A stretch of DNA of 64,000 nucleotides from Bacteroidales bacterium (lineage in GTDB: Bacteria; Bacteroidota; Bacteroidia; Bacteroidales; UBA932): NCBI GenBank assembly GCA_016286385.1, contig JAEESO010000004.1, positions 1-64,000 on the forward strand. The letters are read 5' to 3'. Made by a program: the position numbers and the translations under genes. The notes beneath the pieces were generated by a model. The model saw only the letters and a list, made by a program, of their open reading frames with translations, was not told the DNA's origin and did no database searches. Below are positions 23,874-32,674 of this stretch, piece by piece. Position 1 is the first letter of the stretch. Every line of letters starts with the position of its first letter.

Positions 23874-24935
23874 ATGAAAGAACGTCTGCTGGGGAAAACG
23901 CCCGAAGAACTTAAACAGATAGCCCTCCAGGCTGGCCTTCCGGCATTTGCCGGGAAGCAGATTGCGCGTTGGCTATACGTGAGCCGCGTACGCACCATCG
24001 CAGAGATGACAAATCTCTCCAAGGCCGGCCGTGAAGCCCTTGAGGCCATTGCAGAGGTTGGGCTGCAGGACCCCATAGACGTTCAGGTATCGGCCGATGG
24101 AACAAAGAAGTACCTGTTCCCGGTGAGATGCCCGGTCGGTGCCGGGCATGACGGAGTAGCGGCGCGTGTGGAAGAGTCCTGCGTTGAAGCCGTGATGATC
24201 CCTGACGCAGACCGCAAAACCCTCTGTGTGAGTTCCCAGGCAGGCTGCAAGATGGGCTGCAAGTTCTGCATGACCGGCCGTCAGGGCTTCCACGGAAACC
24301 TCAGCGCCGCCGATATCCTGTCCCAGTACTTCGCCATCCAGGAGGCAGGGGAGCTCACAAACACCGTCTTCATGGGTATGGGAGAGCCCCTTGACAACTG
24401 GGATGAGGTAAAAAGGGTTATCACCGTCCTTACGGCCGATTGGGGCCTAGCCTGGAGTCCCAAGCGCATCACGCTGAGCACCATCGGCGTCATTCCAAAC
24501 CTGAGGAAATTCCTGGACGAGTGTAAGTGCCACCTTGCCGTGAGCCTTCACAACCCCTTCCCTGAGGAGCGCCTTGAGATGATGCCCGTCCAGAAGGCCT
24601 GGACAGCTTCGGAGGTTATCCGCCTAATAAAAACCTACGATTTCACCGGACAGCGCCGCGTGAGTTTTGAATACACCGTCTTTGAAGGCTGGAACAACTC
24701 TCCCCGCCATGCAGAGGCCCTGGTAAGGCTCTTGCGGGGTCTTGAGTGCCGCGTGAATCTTATCCGCTTCCATCGTATCCCGGATTTCCCGTACGGCCCG
24801 GCATCGGCCCGTGCAATGGAGGAGTTCCGCGACATGCTCACGGAGGGCGGCCTAACCGCAACCATCCGTGCCTCCAGGGGAGAGGACATCTTTGCGGCCT
24901 GCGGCCTTCTTGCCGGAAAACACAACAACGGATGA
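23874..24935 (+). CDS. rlmN: Dual-specificity 23S rRNA/tRNA adenine C2-methyltransferase
   Basis: 353 residues. The radical SAM cluster CKMGCKFCMTG (CxxxCxxC) is preceded by TLCVSSQAGC. GMGEPLDN, RITLSTIGVIPNL, LAVSLHNPFPEERLEMMPV and the terminal ASRGEDIFAACGLL with the mechanistic Cys are all as in RlmN. It methylates A2503 of 23S rRNA and A37 of some tRNAs. Residues ~84-93 (RCPVGAGHDG) come from a palindromic repeat in the N-terminal domain, just before VEESCVEAVMIPD, in frame. A TAATTTTG promoter box lies only 4 nt before the ATG, so the message may be nearly leaderless. The stop overlaps the next gene's ATG. Confidence 0.95.
   Translation: MKERLLGKTPEELKQIALQAGLPAFAGKQIARWLYVSRVRTIAEMTNLSKAGREALEAIAEVGLQDPIDVQVSADGTKKYLFPVRCPVGAGHDGVAARVEESCVEAVMIPDADRKTLCVSSQAGCKMGCKFCMTGRQGFHGNLSAADILSQYFAIQEAGELTNTVFMGMGEPLDNWDEVKRVITVLTADWGLAWSPKRITLSTIGVIPNLRKFLDECKCHLAVSLHNPFPEERLEMMPVQKAWTASEVIRLIKTYDFTGQRRVSFEYTVFEGWNNSPRHAEALVRLLRGLECRVNLIRFHRIPDFPYGPASARAMEEFRDMLTEGGLTATIRASRGEDIFAACGLLAGKHNNG
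24125..24152. repeat. Palindromic repeat in frame inside rlmN
   Basis: GAGATGCCCGGTC...CCGGGCATGAC. With its flanks it is the reverse complement of the element at 20584-20615 in the HhH gene, differing at one of 32 positions. Confidence 0.88.
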
Positions 24936-27328
24936 AAAAGCTTCTTTTCATATTGGTATCGGCCTTTGCCGCTGTCCTCACGGCGGCGGCTCAGGAACTG
25001 CCTGTCACGGAACCGTCGTCTTCAACTTTCGGCCTCAGTCCCTCCGACGAAGCCTTTGTTAAGCAGATGCGCCACCGTATGGATTCTATCCGGAAGCACA
25101 GGCCCACCGTGGCCCTGGTCCTTTCCGGCGGCGGGGCAAAGGGTGCGGCAACCATCGGCGCCCTCCAGTATATGAAGAAGTACGATTTCCCCATTGATAT
25201 GGTTGCCGGAACCAGTGTGGGCGGTCTTATCGGCGGCCTTTATGCCCTTGGATACACACCCAGTGAACTGGAAACTCTCATCCGCACCACAGACTGGGAC
25301 ATGGCCATGTCAGATAAGGTGGACAAGTCATACATCCCTTATTCAAGGCTGCGCTATAAGGAGAAATACCTGCTCTCCATACCGTTCTATTATAAGTCCG
25401 ACGACTACCGCCGTTTCATAACCGGAGACGCCTCCCTCAGCGACGGTCTTCCCCGAAAATTCGACATAGGCGCTACTACCGATGAGGTCAAGAATAACCT
25501 CCTCGGCAGCCTTCCTTCCGGATTTGTCTACGGCCAGAACGTAAATCAGATATTCACTTCCAGGACGGTTGGCTACAGCGATTCCCTGGACTTTGCCAAG
25601 CTCCCCATACCCTTTGTTAGCGTTGCTACGGACATGGTTTCAAGCAGGGCAAAAATCTGGCACAGCGGCTCCATAAACACAGCCCTCCGCTCCACCATGT
25701 CCATCCCCGGACTCTTTGTGCCGGTTCGCACGGATGGGATGATCCTTGTGGACGGCGGCATGCGCAACAACTATCCCGCCAACCTTGTGAAGAGGATGGG
25801 GGCCGATATTATCATCGGCATAGACCTTGCCGGCGCCAGCCCTTCCGCCGAGCAGATCCAGAACCTTGGGGATATCCTGATGCAGAGTATGGACCTCTTC
25901 TCCAACGACGCCAGGGAATATAGCCTGCCCCTCTTCGATGTCTCCATACGTCCGGACCTTACGGGCTACAATATGCTCAGCTTCAATGAAGAGGCTGTTG
26001 ATGCCATGTACTGGATGGGCTTCAAGGCTGCCGCTGAGAAAACCCGCCAGCTGGATTCCCTGCGCCGTGTCCTGGGGAAGTCACATTTCACGCTGCAGGC
26101 CCCTCACGCCGTTGATATAGAGCATAATCCCGTGGTCATCGAGGCCATAGACATAGTGGGCGTGTCTTCAAAGGAGGCCGATTACATCCGCTCCCGCATG
26201 TACATAAAGCCCGGCTCGATAGTGAACAAGAGGGTCATCGAGGAGGATGTGGCAAAGATATTCGGCCGCGGCGCTTATGATTATGTGAACTATGAACTCC
26301 GCGGCACCCAGGAGCCCTACAGGTTGAGGATCATCTGCAAGAGAGGCCCCATGCATCAGTTCGGCCTTGGCGTAAGGCTGGATTCCCAGGAGCTTGTGAG
26401 CATACTCCTCAATGTGGGTCTCAATACCAACGCCATGAGCGGCCACTCCCTGGATTTCACGGCCAGGATAAGCACCAGCCCGTACGCTGAGCTTCATTAC
26501 GCGTACAATGCCCCCATCTTTGCTACCTTCAACGCCAGGGCGTTTGTGCGTTACACCAACAGCAACCGCTTCCTCTCCGGCAGCGACCGCTTCAATATTT
26601 CCTTCATCCAGGGCACCCAGGAGCTGTATATGTCCAATATGCGCTGGTCAAACCTGGACGTGAAACTGGGCTTCCAGAACCAGTTCCACAAGGTCCTCAA
26701 CGTGCTCTCTAGCGGGACTCAGGGAGACTATCAGTATCCGGTGGAACTGAAGGATTACCCCGGTGCATTCCTCACAGGCCGTGTTGAAACCCTTGACAAT
26801 ACCTATTTCCCAACCAAGGGCGTGTCGGCCGGATTCAGGGGAGACCTCTTTACGCGCGTCATCTATGAAGGAGAACCGGCCCTGTTCGGTGTTATGGCCG
26901 CAGATTTCACTGTTCCTGTGTCCTTTGGCCGATTTGCCCTCATACCCCAGGGAAGCATGCGCTTCCTCTTTGGAGACGACATCCCCATCCAGTACGCTAA
27001 CGTGATAGGCGGTGATATGTGGGGCCGATACGTAGACCAGCAGATCCCCTTCGTGGGCCTGGGTAATTCCGCGTTCCGCCGCAACTGCCTGGCTATTGCC
27101 CGCCTGGACGCCCGTGTGCGCGTAGGTAACAACCATTACTTTACGCTTATGGGCAACGTGGGCTATGACTTTGTGGGGTTCAACGAGTTCGCAGAAGGAG
27201 AATTCATGAGCGGCGCAGGCCTCAGCTATGCCTACAATTCAATCTTCGGCCCCCTTAAACTGCAGCTACACTGGTCCTCCATTACCCAGAGGGTAGGCGC
27301 CTATCTTTCACTTGGTTACGTGTTCTAG
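24932..27328 (+). CDS. Patatin-like phospholipase with C-terminal POTRA/beta-barrel (PlpD-like)
   Basis: 798 residues from the ATG at 24932, which overlaps the rlmN stop and gives a clean signal peptide (LLFILVSAFAAVLTAAAQ); the longer ORF from 24746 is rejected. The N-terminal patatin domain has the oxyanion loop LSGGGAKGAATIGAL, the nucleophile in GTSVGG and the Asp in LVDGGMRNNYP. After about residue 400 comes a POTRA-like stretch (IDIVGVSSKEADYIRSRMYI), then a long beta-rich barrel to the C-terminal LSLGYVF. This is the type Vd/PlpD plan: a lipase fused to its own BamA-like outer-membrane barrel. It probably acts on phospholipids at or outside the outer membrane. Confidence 0.9.
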   Translation: MKKLLFILVSAFAAVLTAAAQELPVTEPSSSTFGLSPSDEAFVKQMRHRMDSIRKHRPTVALVLSGGGAKGAATIGALQYMKKYDFPIDMVAGTSVGGLIGGLYALGYTPSELETLIRTTDWDMAMSDKVDKSYIPYSRLRYKEKYLLSIPFYYKSDDYRRFITGDASLSDGLPRKFDIGATTDEVKNNLLGSLPSGFVYGQNVNQIFTSRTVGYSDSLDFAKLPIPFVSVATDMVSSRAKIWHSGSINTALRSTMSIPGLFVPVRTDGMILVDGGMRNNYPANLVKRMGADIIIGIDLAGASPSAEQIQNLGDILMQSMDLFSNDAREYSLPLFDVSIRPDLTGYNMLSFNEEAVDAMYWMGFKAAAEKTRQLDSLRRVLGKSHFTLQAPHAVDIEHNPVVIEAIDIVGVSSKEADYIRSRMYIKPGSIVNKRVIEEDVAKIFGRGAYDYVNYELRGTQEPYRLRIICKRGPMHQFGLGVRLDSQELVSILLNVGLNTNAMSGHSLDFTARISTSPYAELHYAYNAPIFATFNARAFVRYTNSNRFLSGSDRFNISFIQGTQELYMSNMRWSNLDVKLGFQNQFHKVLNVLSSGTQGDYQYPVELKDYPGAFLTGRVETLDNTYFPTKGVSAGFRGDLFTRVIYEGEPALFGVMAADFTVPVSFGRFALIPQGSMRFLFGDDIPIQYANVIGGDMWGRYVDQQIPFVGLGNSAFRRNCLAIARLDARVRVGNNHYFTLMGNVGYDFVGFNEFAEGEFMSGAGLSYAYNSIFGPLKLQLHWSSITQRVGAYLSLGYVF

Positions 27329-27331
27329 CCC

Positions 27332-27790
27332 ATGGAGTACTCCCGTAGCCTTTCCCGCCTTCAGCGCCTCTGCTCAAAGGCAGAGTATTGCAGGGCCGAT
27401 ATCTACCGCAAGGCCCTGAAGGACCTTGACGGTGATGCCTCTGAAGCAGCCCGTCTTGTAGAGGAACTCATCCGGGACAGGTATGTGGACGATGCCCGGT
27501 ATGCCCAGGCCTTTGCCCGTGAAAAGGCGTCCCTGCAGGGCTGGGGCCCCGTTAAGATCCGCTTCCAGCTAAGGGCTAAGGGCGTTTCAGATGCAGTTAT
27601 CACTGCCGCCCTTGAGGAGATAGATGATGCTTCGGCCGATGCAAGGCTCCAGCGCCTCCTTGCCGCCAAGGCTCGCACCCTGGAGGGAGACCCCCAGTTC
27701 CGTCTCAAGCTCATTAAGTTCGGCCTCTCCCGGGGGTATGAATACTCCCAGGTTGAGGATGCGCTTGCTTTTCTCACCAATAAACGCTAA
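27332..27790 (+). CDS. recX: RecX-family regulatory protein
   Basis: 152 residues, all helical, with RecX-type three-helix repeats: LVEELIRDRYVDDARYAQAF, REKASLQGWGPVKIRFQLRAKGV (split here by repeat boundaries), and LIKFGLSRGYEYSQVEDAL. RecX proteins bind and modulate RecA filaments. It lies 3 nt after the patatin gene, so it is co-transcribed with rlmN and that gene, about 3.6 kb from recA and not next to it as in many other bacteria. rnpB begins 19 nt downstream. Confidence 0.88.
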   Translation: MEYSRSLSRLQRLCSKAEYCRADIYRKALKDLDGDASEAARLVEELIRDRYVDDARYAQAFAREKASLQGWGPVKIRFQLRAKGVSDAVITAALEEIDDASADARLQRLLAAKARTLEGDPQFRLKLIKFGLSRGYEYSQVEDALAFLTNKR

Positions 27791-27809
27791 TTTTGCGGTC
27801 CAAAATAAT

Positions 27810-28124
27810 GGCAGGACGATCTGTCGCGGGAAACCGAGGAAAGTCCGCACAGGACAGGGCACCCGTCTGTGGAAAGCACAGTGGGGAGTAATCTTCAAAA
27901 TGCGTAACAGAGAATAACCGCCGGAGTTTTTCTTTTTTTTCTCCGGTAAGGGTGAAAACGCGGGGTAAGAGCCCACGACGCTTTGCGGCGACGTAAAGCG
28001 GGTACGCATCCGGGCCTGCAAGACCAAATATACCGGCAGCTGAGGGCTGCCCGCCTGATGCCGGGGGGTAGGTTGCGAAGATAAATGACAGATTTAAAAA
28101 CAGAAAGCGGCTTACGGCCCTGCC
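27810..28124 (+). ncRNA. rnpB: RNase P RNA (bacterial type A)
   Basis: Conserved blocks in order: GAGGAAAGTCCGCAC, ACAGAGAATAACCGCC, GGTAAGGGTGAAAACGCGG, GTAAGAGCCCAC, AGATAAATGACAG and ACAGAAAGCGGCTTA. The 5' GGCAG pairs with the 3' CTGCC, fixing the ends. It is the catalytic RNA that matures tRNA 5' ends. A poly-pyrimidine stretch of the P12 region (TTTTTCTTTTTTTT) is unusually U-rich. Confidence 0.95.
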
Positions 28125-28136
28125 ATTTTTACAAAA

Positions 28137-28165
28137 AGAGGTTGACTCCACCGGAGCCAACCTCT
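28137..28165. terminator. Bidirectional terminator between rnpB and pgi
   Basis: AGAGGTTG pairs with CAACCTCT, with inner CTCC/GGAG around ACC. On the minus strand TTTTTGT follows, ending pgi. On the plus strand it lies 12 nt after rnpB. Confidence 0.85.
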
Positions 28166-28184
28166 CTTATTATGATTAATTGTA

Positions 28185-29522
28185 TTACAACCTTTCGCGG
28201 ATGGCCTTTGTGGCTTCCTCGTAGCCGGGCTTTTCAAGAAGGGCGAACATATTCTTCTTGTATGCCTCTACGCCGGGCTGGTTGAAAGGATTCACGCCAA
28301 GGACGTAGGCGCTGATGCCGCATGCAAACTCAAAGAAGTAGAGAAGGCCGCCAAGGTTGAAGGCGTCTACGACTTCCATGTTCACGGCAATCTGGGGCAC
28401 GCCGCCGTCAATGTGGGCAATCTGAGTGCCAAGTTCTGCCATATGGTTGCAGTGCTCCACGTGCTTTCCGGAGAGGAAGTTGAGCTGGTCAAGGTTCTGG
28501 TCATCGGCCTCGATGACAACGCTGCGCTGGGCGCGCTCCACGTGAAGGACGGTCTCGAACATAATCCTGGAGCCTTCCTGGATGAACTGACCCATGGAGT
28601 GGAGGTCTGCGGTGTTGTTCACGCTGGCGGGGTAGATACCCTTGCCGTCCTTGCCCTCTGATTCTCCGTAGAGCTGCTTCCACCATTCTGCCACGTAGGT
28701 GAGCTTGGGGTTGTAGTTCACAAGGATCTCAGTGCTCTTCCCAAGTTCAGAGTGCAGGAGGTTACGCATTGCGGCGTAGATGATGGCGGGGTTTTTCTCG
28801 CTCTTGATCTCAAGGCCCTTCATGGCATCAAGGGCACCTGCAACAAGGGCGCGGATGTCAAAGCCGGCTACGCAGATGGGAAGAAGTCCCACGGGAGTTA
28901 GGACGCTGAAACGGCCGCCTACATTGTCCGGAACAACAAAGCTTACGTAGTTTTCCTGGGTGGAAAGGGTTTTGAGGGCTCCCTTCTTTGCGTCTGTGAT
29001 GGCAACAATGCGGTCTGCGGCGTCCTGCTTGCCGTATTTGCTCTCAAGGTACTGCTTCACTACGCGGAAAGCAACTGCGGGCTCAGTGGTGGTGCCGCTC
29101 TTGGAGATGACTATGCAGGCGGTGTTGCGCTCTGCTGCAAGGTCCATGAGCTCTGCAAGGTATTCCTCAGAGAGGTTGTTGCCGGCAAAGACCACCTCAG
29201 GGGCGTCCTTGCGCTTAAGCTGCTTTGCAAAGTTGTGGCTGAGGGCCTCCATGACGCATTTTGCTCCAAGGTATGAACCGCCGATGCCGATGGCAATCAC
29301 AAGGTCTACGCCCTTTTTCATCCACTTGTCACGGATGGCTTCATAGTCTTCAAGTTCACGGTCAGTGATCTGGCTGGGGAGTTTCTTCCAGCCAAGGAAG
29401 TCGTTGCCGGCGCCGGTCTCATTCTTCAGAACGTCAAAGGCATCAAGGGCCTTGGCTACATAGGATTCATACTTTGCTGCATCAACAAATGAGGAGCAGC
29501 CCTTTACATCTACTTTAATCAT
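28185..29522 (-). CDS. pgi: Glucose-6-phosphate isomerase
   Basis: 445 residues, the shorter form found in Bacteroidota and Firmicutes. GIGGSYLGAKCVMEALS binds the sugar phosphate. VISKSGTTTEPAVAFR and FVVPDNVGGRFSVLTPVGLL are the PGI signature regions, and the catalytic Glu/His/Lys context is present (MGQFIQEGSR, VNPFNQPGVEAYKKN). It interconverts glucose-6-phosphate and fructose-6-phosphate in glycolysis. Monocistronic, convergent with rnpB. Confidence 0.97.
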   Translation of the reverse strand: MIKVDVKGCSSFVDAAKYESYVAKALDAFDVLKNETGAGNDFLGWKKLPSQITDRELEDYEAIRDKWMKKGVDLVIAIGIGGSYLGAKCVMEALSHNFAKQLKRKDAPEVVFAGNNLSEEYLAELMDLAAERNTACIVISKSGTTTEPAVAFRVVKQYLESKYGKQDAADRIVAITDAKKGALKTLSTQENYVSFVVPDNVGGRFSVLTPVGLLPICVAGFDIRALVAGALDAMKGLEIKSEKNPAIIYAAMRNLLHSELGKSTEILVNYNPKLTYVAEWWKQLYGESEGKDGKGIYPASVNNTADLHSMGQFIQEGSRIMFETVLHVERAQRSVVIEADDQNLDQLNFLSGKHVEHCNHMAELGTQIAHIDGGVPQIAVNMEVVDAFNLGGLLYFFEFACGISAYVLGVNPFNQPGVEAYKKNMFALLEKPGYEEATKAIRERL

Positions 29523-29584
29523 TGTTTATAGTGTTGTTGTTATATTCAATCTTGCGAATTTACGTAAAATCCCGGAATAATCCT

Positions 29585-29592
29585 TATCTTTG
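29585..29592 (+). promoter_or_regulatory. Promoter -7 box of the glutaminyl cyclase gene
   Basis: TATCTTTG, 8 nt before the ATG at 29601, implies a very short leader. No clear -33 TTTG at the usual spacing. Confidence 0.45.
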
Positions 29593-29600
29593 CATAGAAA

Positions 29601-30356
29601 ATGAGACTGTCAAGAATCATACTTCCCGTAATCCTCATGTGCCTGAGCGCCTGCTCCGGAGCCCAGGTGAAGCATTACGGCGTAAAGGTTGTGAAAGAAT
29701 ACCCCCACAGCCGTGACGCCTATACCCAGGGCCTCTTTTTCCATGACGGAACCCTCTATGAGACCACAGGCCAGTACGGTGAAAGTTCCATCCGCACAGT
29801 AGACCTTCAGACAGGCAAGCCCATAATCGTAAAGCGCCTCAGTGAGAAATACTTCGGTGAAGGCAGTTGCATCTTTGACGGAGACCTGTACGTTCTCACC
29901 TGGACCAACCGTGTAGCATTCCGCTACAACCCTGATGGTCTTGAATACAAAAAGACCGTGGGCTACGGCAGGGAAGGCTGGGGCCTTACCACCAACGGTA
30001 AAAGCCTCATAGCCTCCGACGGCAGCTCCAACCTCTTTTTCCTCAACGCCAACCTCACACTGGAAAAGAAACTGCAGGTTACCCTTAACGGCCGCCCCTT
30101 ACGCAATCTCAATGAACTTGAATGGATTGACGGCAAGATATGGGCAAACGTCTATCTCACGGATACAATTGTGGTGATAGACCCCCATTCCGGCAAGGTA
30201 ACCGCCACCATAAACTGTAAGGGCCTTCTCCCTGAAAAGGAAAAGCGCCGTGACACGGACGTTCTCAACGGCATTGCCGTAGACGCCAGCGGCCGCATCT
30301 ACCTCACCGGCAAGAACTGGCCCAAACTCTATCAGATAGAACTTTTAAATAAATAG
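29601..30356 (+). CDS. Glutaminyl-peptide cyclotransferase lipoprotein
   Basis: 251 residues. The signal peptide ends in a lipobox-like LMCLSAC. The mature part is a five-bladed propeller of the bacterial/plant glutamine cyclotransferase type: YPHSRDAYTQGLFFHDGTLY, YGESSIRTVDLQTGK, EGWGLTTNGKSLIASDGSS, NLNELEWIDGKIWANVY and DVLNGIAVDASGRIYLTGK. It converts N-terminal Gln of exported proteins to pyroglutamate. In Bacteroidota, signal peptidase cleavage often exposes N-terminal Gln, which gives the enzyme many substrates. It is followed directly by the TPP riboswitch of the next gene. Confidence 0.93.
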   Translation: MRLSRIILPVILMCLSACSGAQVKHYGVKVVKEYPHSRDAYTQGLFFHDGTLYETTGQYGESSIRTVDLQTGKPIIVKRLSEKYFGEGSCIFDGDLYVLTWTNRVAFRYNPDGLEYKKTVGYGREGWGLTTNGKSLIASDGSSNLFFLNANLTLEKKLQVTLNGRPLRNLNELEWIDGKIWANVYLTDTIVVIDPHSGKVTATINCKGLLPEKEKRRDTDVLNGIAVDASGRIYLTGKNWPKLYQIELLNK

Positions 30357-30425
30357 GGGTATCCGGAAGGTCCGGATTGAGATTATACCCTCATAACTTG
30401 ATACGGTTCATACCGTCGTAAGGAA
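30357..30425 (+). promoter_or_regulatory. TPP (thi-box) riboswitch
   Basis: All aptamer parts are visible: GGGTAT pairing with ATACCC (P2), CCGGAAGGTCCGG (P3), ATTGAGATTAT (the CUGAGA region), AACTTGATACGG...CCGTCGTAAGGAA (P4/P5, canonical GAACCUGAU...CGUAGGGAA). It fills the whole 69-nt gap and ends at the ATG of the TonB receptor, so TPP binding most likely blocks translation initiation. Confidence 0.92.
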
Positions 30426-32603
30426 ATGAAAAAAGAACTGCTTTTTGCTGCAGCGCTTGCGGTGCTGCCTCTCTGTGCAGGTGCACAGGAAATGACGGAG
30501 CGTCTGGACTCCGTGGTAATATCGGCCTCACGTGCCGGTGACAAGACTCCCGTAACCCATACAGACGTTGGAAAAGAGGCTCTGAGGGCCTCCAACCCGT
30601 CTTTTTCTCTACCGATGGCCCTGGAACTCCTGCCGTCCGTTGTGACTTACAACGAGGGCGGAACCGGCCTTGGAAACTCCGCCATGACAATCCGCGGAAG
30701 CAAGGGCTCCCAGATCAACGTCACCCTCAACGGAATCACCCTCAACGACGCAGAGTCCCAGGAGGTGTTCTGGGTGAACATCCCGTCCATCACGGCGCTG
30801 GTTTCCGGCGTGCAGGTCCAGAGGGGCCTTGGAACAACAATGAGTGGCGCGGGGGACTTCGGCGCATCCATCAATATGAATACCGCCCTTGTGCAGCCTG
30901 ATCCTTCGGGCCGATTAACCCTCTCCGCCGGCTCCTTCGGCACAAGGATGCTCCAGGCGCAGACATCAACCGGCCTTCTTCCGGGAAGATGGTATATGGA
31001 CCTTTTCTTCTCTGCCGGCCACACGGACGGATACATCCGAGGGGCAAACGTAGAGAGCGCATCGCTCTTTGGGGTGCTGGGCTGGCTTGGGAAACGTAAT
31101 TCCCTGAGGCTCACCCTCCTTCACGGGCAGCAGAGAAGCGGCATCACCTGGGACGGAATAGACCTGGAGCAGTATCAGAAGGACAGAAGGTACAACGGCG
31201 CCGGAGAGTACGTTGACGACAGCGGCAATATCCGGTATTACCCCGGTCAGACGGATAACTACATCCAGACCCACCTTCAGCTTAACTACACCCACTCCTT
31301 TGGGAGCGCCCTCACCTGGACTTCCACCCTCAACTATACCCGCGGAGACGGCTACGACGAGTACTACAAGATGAACCGGAAACTTGCTTCCTTCGGCTTT
31401 CCCGGCGTGACGGAAGTTCCCGCAAAGAGCGACATGATCTACCGCAAGAAGATGGACAACGACCTCTGGGTGCTCAGCTCCTCCCTCCGATACCGCTCAG
31501 GCACAATCAATGCCACCGCCGGGGTGAACCTCTCCCATTACCGCGGCGGCCATTTCGGGGAAGTACTCTGGGTAAAGAGCCTTGAGGCGGCGGGAATCGG
31601 CCTTAAGGACAAGTTCAAGGGCTGGTATGACAATACGGGTATAAAGGCCGATGCCAGCGCCTTTGCCCGCGCCGAGTGGAGCCCGCTGGAGTGGCTCACA
31701 GCTTATGCCGACCTCCAGTACAGGGCCATCAATTACTCTATGGCCGGCCCCGATGACGACGGCGTGTCGCTGGACTACGCCTCCGTCTGGCGCTTTTTCA
31801 ACCCCCGCATGGGCGTCACCTTTGAGAAAGGCCCGCACAGGGTGTTCCTCTCCGCGGCTATCGGCCAGAGGGAACCCGGCAGGGGAGACATCAAGGAGAA
31901 CATAAAGGGGGAGGTAAGCCCCATTGCGCCGGAAAAGATGCTGGACGTGGAGCTTGGCTACCGCCTGAGCCTTGAGAGGTTCTCTTTCCAGGCCAACCTC
32001 TACGCCATGGAGTACAAGGATATGCTTCTTGAGACGGGCCGATTGTCAAACGCCGGCTATGCCATCAAGGAGAATATGCCCCGGGCCTGGCGCCGCGGCG
32101 TTGAGCTCCAGGCCGCCTGGATGCCCGTAAGGTGGCTGGCCCTTGACGGAAACGCAACTCTTTCTATGAACCAGATCAAGGATTTCACCTCATACGTTCC
32201 CTATGACGACGATTCCGGAAGGATGTACCCCGTGAACTACGGCCTTACAACCATGCTCATGAGCCCCGGTGCCATCGGGATGGCCCGCGTGCGCGTAATG
32301 CCCTGGAAGGGAGGGGAGATCTCAATGAATGCAAAATTTGTCGGTAAGCAGTACCTTGACAACTCCATGAGGGAGGAGATGGCCGTGCCGTTTTACTGGA
32401 CGGCAGGGGCTTCCGTCTCCCACGAATTTAACTTCGGCCTTAAGTTAAGTGCCTTTGTGAACAATATTTTCAACCGAATGTACTACGCCGCCGGCTGGCG
32501 CTGGGAAAGCTACAATGAGGCGGAAAATGTGGTCTACAGTGGCATAGGAGTGTACCCCCAGCCTCCTGTCAACTTCATTGTCAAGGCCGAATATTCTTTT
32601 TAA
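30426..32603 (+). CDS. TonB-dependent outer membrane receptor, predicted thiamine uptake
   Basis: 725 residues with a signal peptide (LLFAAALAVLPLCAGAQE). It has a TonB-box-like/plug region (RLDSVVISASRAGDK, AMTIRGSKGSQINVTLNG, VQVQRGLGTTMSGAGDFGAS) and a 22-strand-type barrel ending in the aromatic KAEYSF. The barrel alone does not reveal the ligand. The TPP riboswitch abutting its start codon does: thiamine or its phosphates are the likely cargo, as proposed for Bacteroidota Omr1/OMthi receptors with the same control. No inner-membrane thiamine transporter or kinase (PnuT, TnrC/tnr3-like) is next to it. Confidence 0.92.
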   Translation: MKKELLFAAALAVLPLCAGAQEMTERLDSVVISASRAGDKTPVTHTDVGKEALRASNPSFSLPMALELLPSVVTYNEGGTGLGNSAMTIRGSKGSQINVTLNGITLNDAESQEVFWVNIPSITALVSGVQVQRGLGTTMSGAGDFGASINMNTALVQPDPSGRLTLSAGSFGTRMLQAQTSTGLLPGRWYMDLFFSAGHTDGYIRGANVESASLFGVLGWLGKRNSLRLTLLHGQQRSGITWDGIDLEQYQKDRRYNGAGEYVDDSGNIRYYPGQTDNYIQTHLQLNYTHSFGSALTWTSTLNYTRGDGYDEYYKMNRKLASFGFPGVTEVPAKSDMIYRKKMDNDLWVLSSSLRYRSGTINATAGVNLSHYRGGHFGEVLWVKSLEAAGIGLKDKFKGWYDNTGIKADASAFARAEWSPLEWLTAYADLQYRAINYSMAGPDDDGVSLDYASVWRFFNPRMGVTFEKGPHRVFLSAAIGQREPGRGDIKENIKGEVSPIAPEKMLDVELGYRLSLERFSFQANLYAMEYKDMLLETGRLSNAGYAIKENMPRAWRRGVELQAAWMPVRWLALDGNATLSMNQIKDFTSYVPYDDDSGRMYPVNYGLTTMLMSPGAIGMARVRVMPWKGGEISMNAKFVGKQYLDNSMREEMAVPFYWTAGASVSHEFNFGLKLSAFVNNIFNRMYYAAGWRWESYNEAENVVYSGIGVYPQPPVNFIVKAEYSF

Positions 32604-32637
32604 AATATTTTATTAATAAAAAAGTAATTACAAAAAT

Positions 32638-32668
32638 TTTGTAGATATAAATATTTAATTTATATTTG
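32638..32668 (+). promoter_or_regulatory. Promoter in the 32.6-32.8 kb gap
   Basis: TTTG (32638-32641), 19 nt, TATATTTG (32661-32668): an ideal Bacteroidota promoter pointing into a region with no ORF and ending at a strong terminator. Confidence 0.7.
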
Positions 32669-32674
32669 CATTAG

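Noticed and set aside
24746-24931. 62-codon N-terminal extension of the patatin ORF
   Set aside because: It lies wholly inside rlmN in another frame; the ATG at 24932 gives a clean signal peptide and overlaps the rlmN stop.
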